33,779 bases of DNA from Anaerolineae bacterium (lineage in GTDB: Bacteria > Chloroflexota > Anaerolineae > JAADDB01), in the NCBI GenBank assembly GCA_015486845.1, contig WFQU01000106.1, positions 1 to 33,779 on the forward strand. The letters run 5' to 3'. A program made the position numbers and the translations under genes. Position 1 is the first letter of the stretch, and every line of letters starts with the position of its first letter. Shown piece after piece: positions 31,113-33,779 of this stretch. The notes beneath the pieces were generated by a model. That model was not told where the DNA came from. It saw only the letters and a list, made by a program, of their open reading frames with translations, and did not search any database.

Positions 31113-31984
31113 CTTTCTAAAATATATACGACCCATTCCTCGGCATCGTACAGCGGTAGTCCCTCCCAGGCTGGGCGCGTAGCCTGCACACGCCAACCGT
31201 TGGCCAGCGCGATTTCTGCCAGCCGCTTCGGTGTATACATCTGATCGCTGAGGCGGTATTCGTACAGATGACCGTGCTTCAGATCAAGGATGAAAAAGCG
31301 CTCGCTGGCAATCTCTCGCCCCGCATCCCAATACCGTTCACCAAGATGCAAGTACGGGAAGTCGCCCCAAAGGCCTCCTTCGTCGCTGTACCACCAACTG
31401 CCGCGCGGTGTGCGGTCGATGCGCTGCGGGGATAATAGTTCCAGCAACAAACGCCCGCCGGGATGCGTGATTTGAGCCAGGCGGCGTAGCATAGCCGCGG
31501 CTTCCGCTAATGGCAATACTGCGAATTGTCCGTATAGAATCATTCCGGCGGCAAAGAAGCCGGTTAAAGGCAAATGGCGCATATCCCCCTGCACAAAGTT
31601 CGGTCGTACACTGGCGGAGGTGGTCAGTTGCTGGGCGTAAGCGATATTGGCCGGGCTAATGTCCACACCGACGACGTGTAATCCCTGTTGTGCCAGTGGA
31701 ACGGCGTACAACCCCGGCCCGCAAGTCAAATCGAGGAAGCGTTGACCTTCTTTTAGTCTTAGCCAGCGGCTGATGACTGGCAATTGCGCTTGTATCTCAG
31801 CCGCGGTACGGCTGGCTGCCCCGCTTCCTTGATCTAAGTGCTCGGCTAACATGCGCCGGCTGAATTCAGGGTCGGCCCAGGGAAAGTTACCTCCGCCGGC
31901 CCACGGATCAGGCGGCTCTGGCCGCGTGTATAGTGTTTGCAAACCTTTCCATAGGCGTGCGCTAACTATGCGTTGCCGGTCCAT
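31058..31984 (-). CDS. Class I SAM-dependent methyltransferase
   Basis: 308 aa from ATG 31984, which overlaps the upstream stop by one base (TGATG); a GTG one codon earlier is also possible. Residues about 83-185 form the Rossmann core: RFLDLTCGPGLYAVPLA (motif I, Asp-x-Thr-Cys-Gly-Pro-Gly), VVGVDISPANIAYAQ (acidic end of strand 2), FVQGDMRHLPL and PGGRLLLELLSPQ. The C-terminal half (GSWWYSDEGGLWGDFPYLHL, DLKHGHLYEYRLSDQMYTP) is the beta-rich lid common in uncharacterised small-molecule methyltransferases. Substrate unknown. The C-terminus (after ILERV) is encoded by repeat R5, giving a tail with no family counterpart visible to me. It is co-transcribed with the metallophosphoesterase. Confidence 0.85.
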   Translation of the reverse strand: MDRQRIVSARLWKGLQTLYTRPEPPDPWAGGGNFPWADPEFSRRMLAEHLDQGSGAASRTAAEIQAQLPVISRWLRLKEGQRFLDLTCGPGLYAVPLAQQGLHVVGVDISPANIAYAQQLTTSASVRPNFVQGDMRHLPLTGFFAAGMILYGQFAVLPLAEAAAMLRRLAQITHPGGRLLLELLSPQRIDRTPRGSWWYSDEGGLWGDFPYLHLGERYWDAGREIASERFFILDLKHGHLYEYRLSDQMYTPKRLAEIALANGWRVQATRPAWEGLPLYDAEEWVVYILERVDMSLQSACVGTQTSAP

Positions 31985-32868
31985 CACGCCCGTGCCAAGG
32001 TGATAAAAGTAACTTCCGGCCGGCAGTTAAAGCGCACGGCAGGGAAAATCACGCCTAAGCCGCGATTGGTGTATAGCAAGCCGTTTTGGACATGATAGAG
32101 ACCAGCTGGGTATTTACGTCCCAAGTAAGGCAGCAGCGGTGCACCGATGCCTGGTAAACAGACTTGGCCGCCATGGCTATGGCCGGAAAGCTGCAAAGCG
32201 ACGGCGTGGTCCATGGCCAGATCGGCAAAGTCTGGCTCGTGGGCCAGCAGGATCTTAGTCGCCGCTTGGGGCACACTGGCCATAGTGCGTTGCAGATTAT
32301 CGGCGCCGACATAAGCATCGTCCACACCCAATAGCCAGATTTTATCCTTGCCGCGCTGTAAAATGGTGTTTTCGTTGCGCAAAATGCGGATGCCGGCGGC
32401 TTCTACGACGCGCTGCACATGGTCGGCGCCGTGCCAGTGATCGTGGTTGCCTAACACGCCGTACACGCCGCCCGGCGCGGTCAAGGAGGCCAACGCGGCT
32501 TCTGCTTCGCTGGAAAAGCGGCTATTGCGGGTGATGAAATCACCGGTGATGAAGATATAATCCGGCGTTTGCTCGGCAACCCAGCGCAACGTGCGCCGGA
32601 TGTAGCTATTGCTGACGTAAGGCCCGATGTGCAAATCGCTGATGTGCGCAATAATCACGCCGGCGAACGCTTCCGGCAAGCCGGGCAGCGGGAGTGTCTG
32701 CCGGACAATTTCTACCCATTGGGGCTCGACATTGTGGGTGTAATAAGTACTCCCACTACCAGCCAAAAATAGCGCGGCTAAACCGCCCAAACTCTTTTTC
32801 AGGAACATTCTGCGATCAATTTCCTCGTCCATTATATTAGTGCGCCGGAGCGCGTTATTTTCTGTCAT
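31984..32868 (-). CDS. Tat-exported metallophosphoesterase (YkuE-like)
   Basis: 294 aa from ATG 32868 (GTG one codon earlier possible). A twin-arginine signal DRRMFLKKSLGGLAALFLAG lies at about 18-37, so the protein is exported folded. Metal-binding motifs are complete: AHISDLHIG, FITGDF, GVLGNHDHWHG, LLAHEPDF and LSGHSHGGQ. The two-metal phosphoesterase family includes YkuE and LpxG-like enzymes that act on phospholipid or lipid diphosphates at the cell surface. Substrate not readable. It is followed directly by the methyltransferase gene (overlapping stop/start). No clear promoter; upstream sequence is gene-free. Confidence 0.9.
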   Translation of the reverse strand: MTENNALRRTNIMDEEIDRRMFLKKSLGGLAALFLAGSGSTYYTHNVEPQWVEIVRQTLPLPGLPEAFAGVIIAHISDLHIGPYVSNSYIRRTLRWVAEQTPDYIFITGDFITRNSRFSSEAEAALASLTAPGGVYGVLGNHDHWHGADHVQRVVEAAGIRILRNENTILQRGKDKIWLLGVDDAYVGADNLQRTMASVPQAATKILLAHEPDFADLAMDHAVALQLSGHSHGGQVCLPGIGAPLLPYLGRKYPAGLYHVQNGLLYTNRGLGVIFPAVRFNCRPEVTFITLARA

Positions 32869-32871
32869 CAC

Positions 32872-33225
32872 CTCAACCTGTTAGTGCCAGCAACTATAGA
32901 AGCTCATGATGCCGACAATGCCTATTTTATACGCGGTGTGTGTTTTTGAGAATTATATACCTACGGGCGCGCATCAGCCGGATTTCGTAACGCGTCACCC
33001 GCAAGGGGTGAGCGTACTCCATGGCTTTTACAAGGGTGTTCAGCGTGTTGGTCATGGAACGTGGACGCTGGAGAGTCCGTCCGTCTATGCGGACGCTCCC
33101 ATTCCCCCGGCGATGGTTTCGTAGTAGGCGAAATGGCTGCCCGTGTGCGGGTCATCGCCGCCGATGGTAAGATTGTTCATGGTCCCCTGGGATGCCGCCG
33201 GCCCATGCCGGATACTCTGGAAATA
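32872..33225. other. Gene-free stretch at the right end
   Basis: Reading frames here are short, overlap one another on both strands, and have no ribosome binding sites or recognisable motifs. I see no promoter or RNA I can support. Confidence 0.5.
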
Positions 33226-33328
33226 AGACCTCTCCCTTGGCTTGCTGCCTAAAAGGGCGGCAAGCCTTCCCCTCCCCGATACGGGGAGGGGAAAAAGCTA
33301 AGCGCAGCGCAGCTTAGAGGAGAGGTCT
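33226..33328. repeat. Cloverleaf-like multi-hairpin element with 10-bp terminal inverted repeats
   Basis: Ends AGACCTCTCC (33226-33235) and GGAGAGGTCT (33319-33328) are perfect inverted repeats. Between them are three hairpins: GGCTTGCTGCC/GGCGGCAAGCC (33239-33266, one G-T pair), TTCCCCTCCCCG/CGGGGAGGGGAA with a 3-nt loop (33267-33293), and CTAAGC/GCTTAG (33298-33317). The whole folds as a closed four-stem structure. It is not a tRNA. It looks MITE- or REP-like. Confidence 0.85.
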
Positions 33329-33364
33329 CCGCTAAGTAATCGTCCAAGAATAAATTCCCCCAAC

Positions 33365-33449
33365 TGTCATTGCGAGCGGGCGTAGCCCCGAAGCAATCTC
33401 CGACTTGCAAACTTGGGGATTGCTTCGGCCTATCAGCCTCGCAATGACA
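33365..33449. repeat. Nested inverted repeat with TGTCATTGCGAG ends
   Basis: Outer arms TGTCATTGCGAG (33365-33376) and CTCGCAATGACA (33438-33449) are perfect. Inner arms CCGAAGCAATC (33388-33398) and GATTGCTTCGG (33418-33428) are also perfect. 85 nt long, no coding capacity. Similar CATTGCGAG elements are widespread in bacterial genomes as non-autonomous palindromic repeats. Confidence 0.88.
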
Positions 33450-33452
33450 AAT

Positions 33453-33640
33453 TCCCCTTAAAATCAGTTGACGAAGCGACGCAAAGGCGCAGATCGCCTA
33501 AAAAATCAGGCCCTCTTTCAAAGGTTCAACTTCTTCAAGAAGTTGAACTTCTAATCGACGGCGTTCTCCGCCTGACCGCACGGGGGTCAAATCCCCGTAC
33601 TATGTGGCAAGAAGCCCCCTGAAAGAAGGCTGGTGTTGTG
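33453..33640 (-). repeat. Dispersed repeat R1, copy D
   Basis: TTGACGAAGCGACGCAAAGG, the double palindrome with one decayed arm (33521-33552), CTAATCGACGGCGTTCTCCG, GCACGGGGGTCAAATCCCCG and AAGCCCCCTGAAAG align with copy C. The GCACGGGG...CCCCGTGC hairpin has partly decayed. Confidence 0.85.
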
Positions 33641-33779
33641 AGATCCATTGCAGATTATTTCTCTCCGCGTCCCTGCGGCTCTGTGTCAAAATTGCTCCTC
33701 GTAATCGGAAAAACTTCGACGCAAAGTGCACAGAGAGAAAAAATAATGGGTTGGCAACAGGATTTTGCCTTTGCAATCT
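33641..33779. other. Window end; rRNA-free repeat-like sequence
   Basis: TCCGCGTCCCTGCGGCTCTG (about 33665-33684) is the reverse of the CGCAGAGCCGCTGAGACGC block at 14652-14670. ACGCAAAGTGCACAGAGAG continues the theme. No gene starts before the window ends. Confidence 0.5.

Noticed and set aside
32906-33252. Overlapping 60-72 codon frames at the right end
   Set aside because: No ribosome binding site, no recognisable motif, both strands open by chance.
33226-33328. Cloverleaf fold as a tRNA gene
   Set aside because: No T-loop TTC sequence, no anticodon-loop geometry and arms of the wrong lengths; it is a palindromic repeat.

Overview
The window looks like a chromosomal segment of a free-living, moderately GC-rich bacterium, most likely a member of the Chloroflexota (Anaerolineae/Caldilineae/Ardenticatenia-like). 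This is an inference. It rests on a very large soluble PAS/GAF histidine kinase, a CHAT protein with a C-terminal helical adapter, a Thr-Pro-linker secreted protein ending in a short FRLYVPLLR-type tail, an RsmD with APPQY in place of the usual DPPY, a UbiA-type prenyltransferase, and intergenic spaces packed with palindromic dispersed repeats. There is no phage, IS transposase, CRISPR array or rRNA.

Layout. 1-2288 (+): a beta-propeller-like hypothetical protein, whose ribosome binding site lies at the end of a dispersed repeat, and a VTT/TVP38 membrane protein. 2376-9173 (-): a tightly packed housekeeping run, in transcription order coaE, a 67-aa membrane protein, dnaJ, rsmD, a lipid kinase, xseA, xseB, then after 124 nt a GtrA-like flippase and an M29-like aminopeptidase. 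Most junctions overlap or are a few bases apart. 9174-10140: a repeat-filled gap. 10141-11640 (+): UbiA prenyltransferase and tRNA-Val(GAC) with its own promoter. A perfect palindromic terminator is shared with the convergent pseudo-receiver gene at 11722-12171 (-). 12941-16774 (-): a coenzyme-B12 acyl-CoA mutase large subunit and an aconitase-X large subunit, separated by an 855-nt mosaic of repeats. 17344-22808 (-): the 1643-aa kinase followed by a Bcp/PrxQ peroxiredoxin. 22978-28942 (-): an NfeD-type membrane serine protease, a 1163-aa secreted modular protein and a polyprenyl-phosphate sugar transferase. 29434-30768 (-): the CHAT protein with a near-consensus promoter. 31058-32868 (-): a SAM methyltransferase downstream of a Tat-exported metallophosphoesterase. 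32872-33779: no gene, only structured repeats.

Most of the unexplained structure is in the dispersed repeats. At least five families (called R1-R5 here) recur in both orientations and recombine as modules around a shared edge motif (CTCTGAAAAT). They carry conserved hairpins, including a double palindrome of two AGAAGTTNAACTTCT arms found six times. In places they touch genes: R1 supplies a Shine-Dalgarno sequence, R5 supplies the last codons of the methyltransferase, and a 174-bp repeat ends at the stop codon of the aconitase-X gene.

The most interesting proteins are the CHAT-plus-adapter protein (possible conflict or regulated-proteolysis effector), the acyl-CoA mutase with isobutyryl-CoA-mutase-like pocket residues (Phe91/Gln209), the aconitase-X subunit with no visible partner, and the secreted protein with a possible Chloroflexota sorting tail. 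No complete new multi-gene system can be demonstrated from sequence alone.
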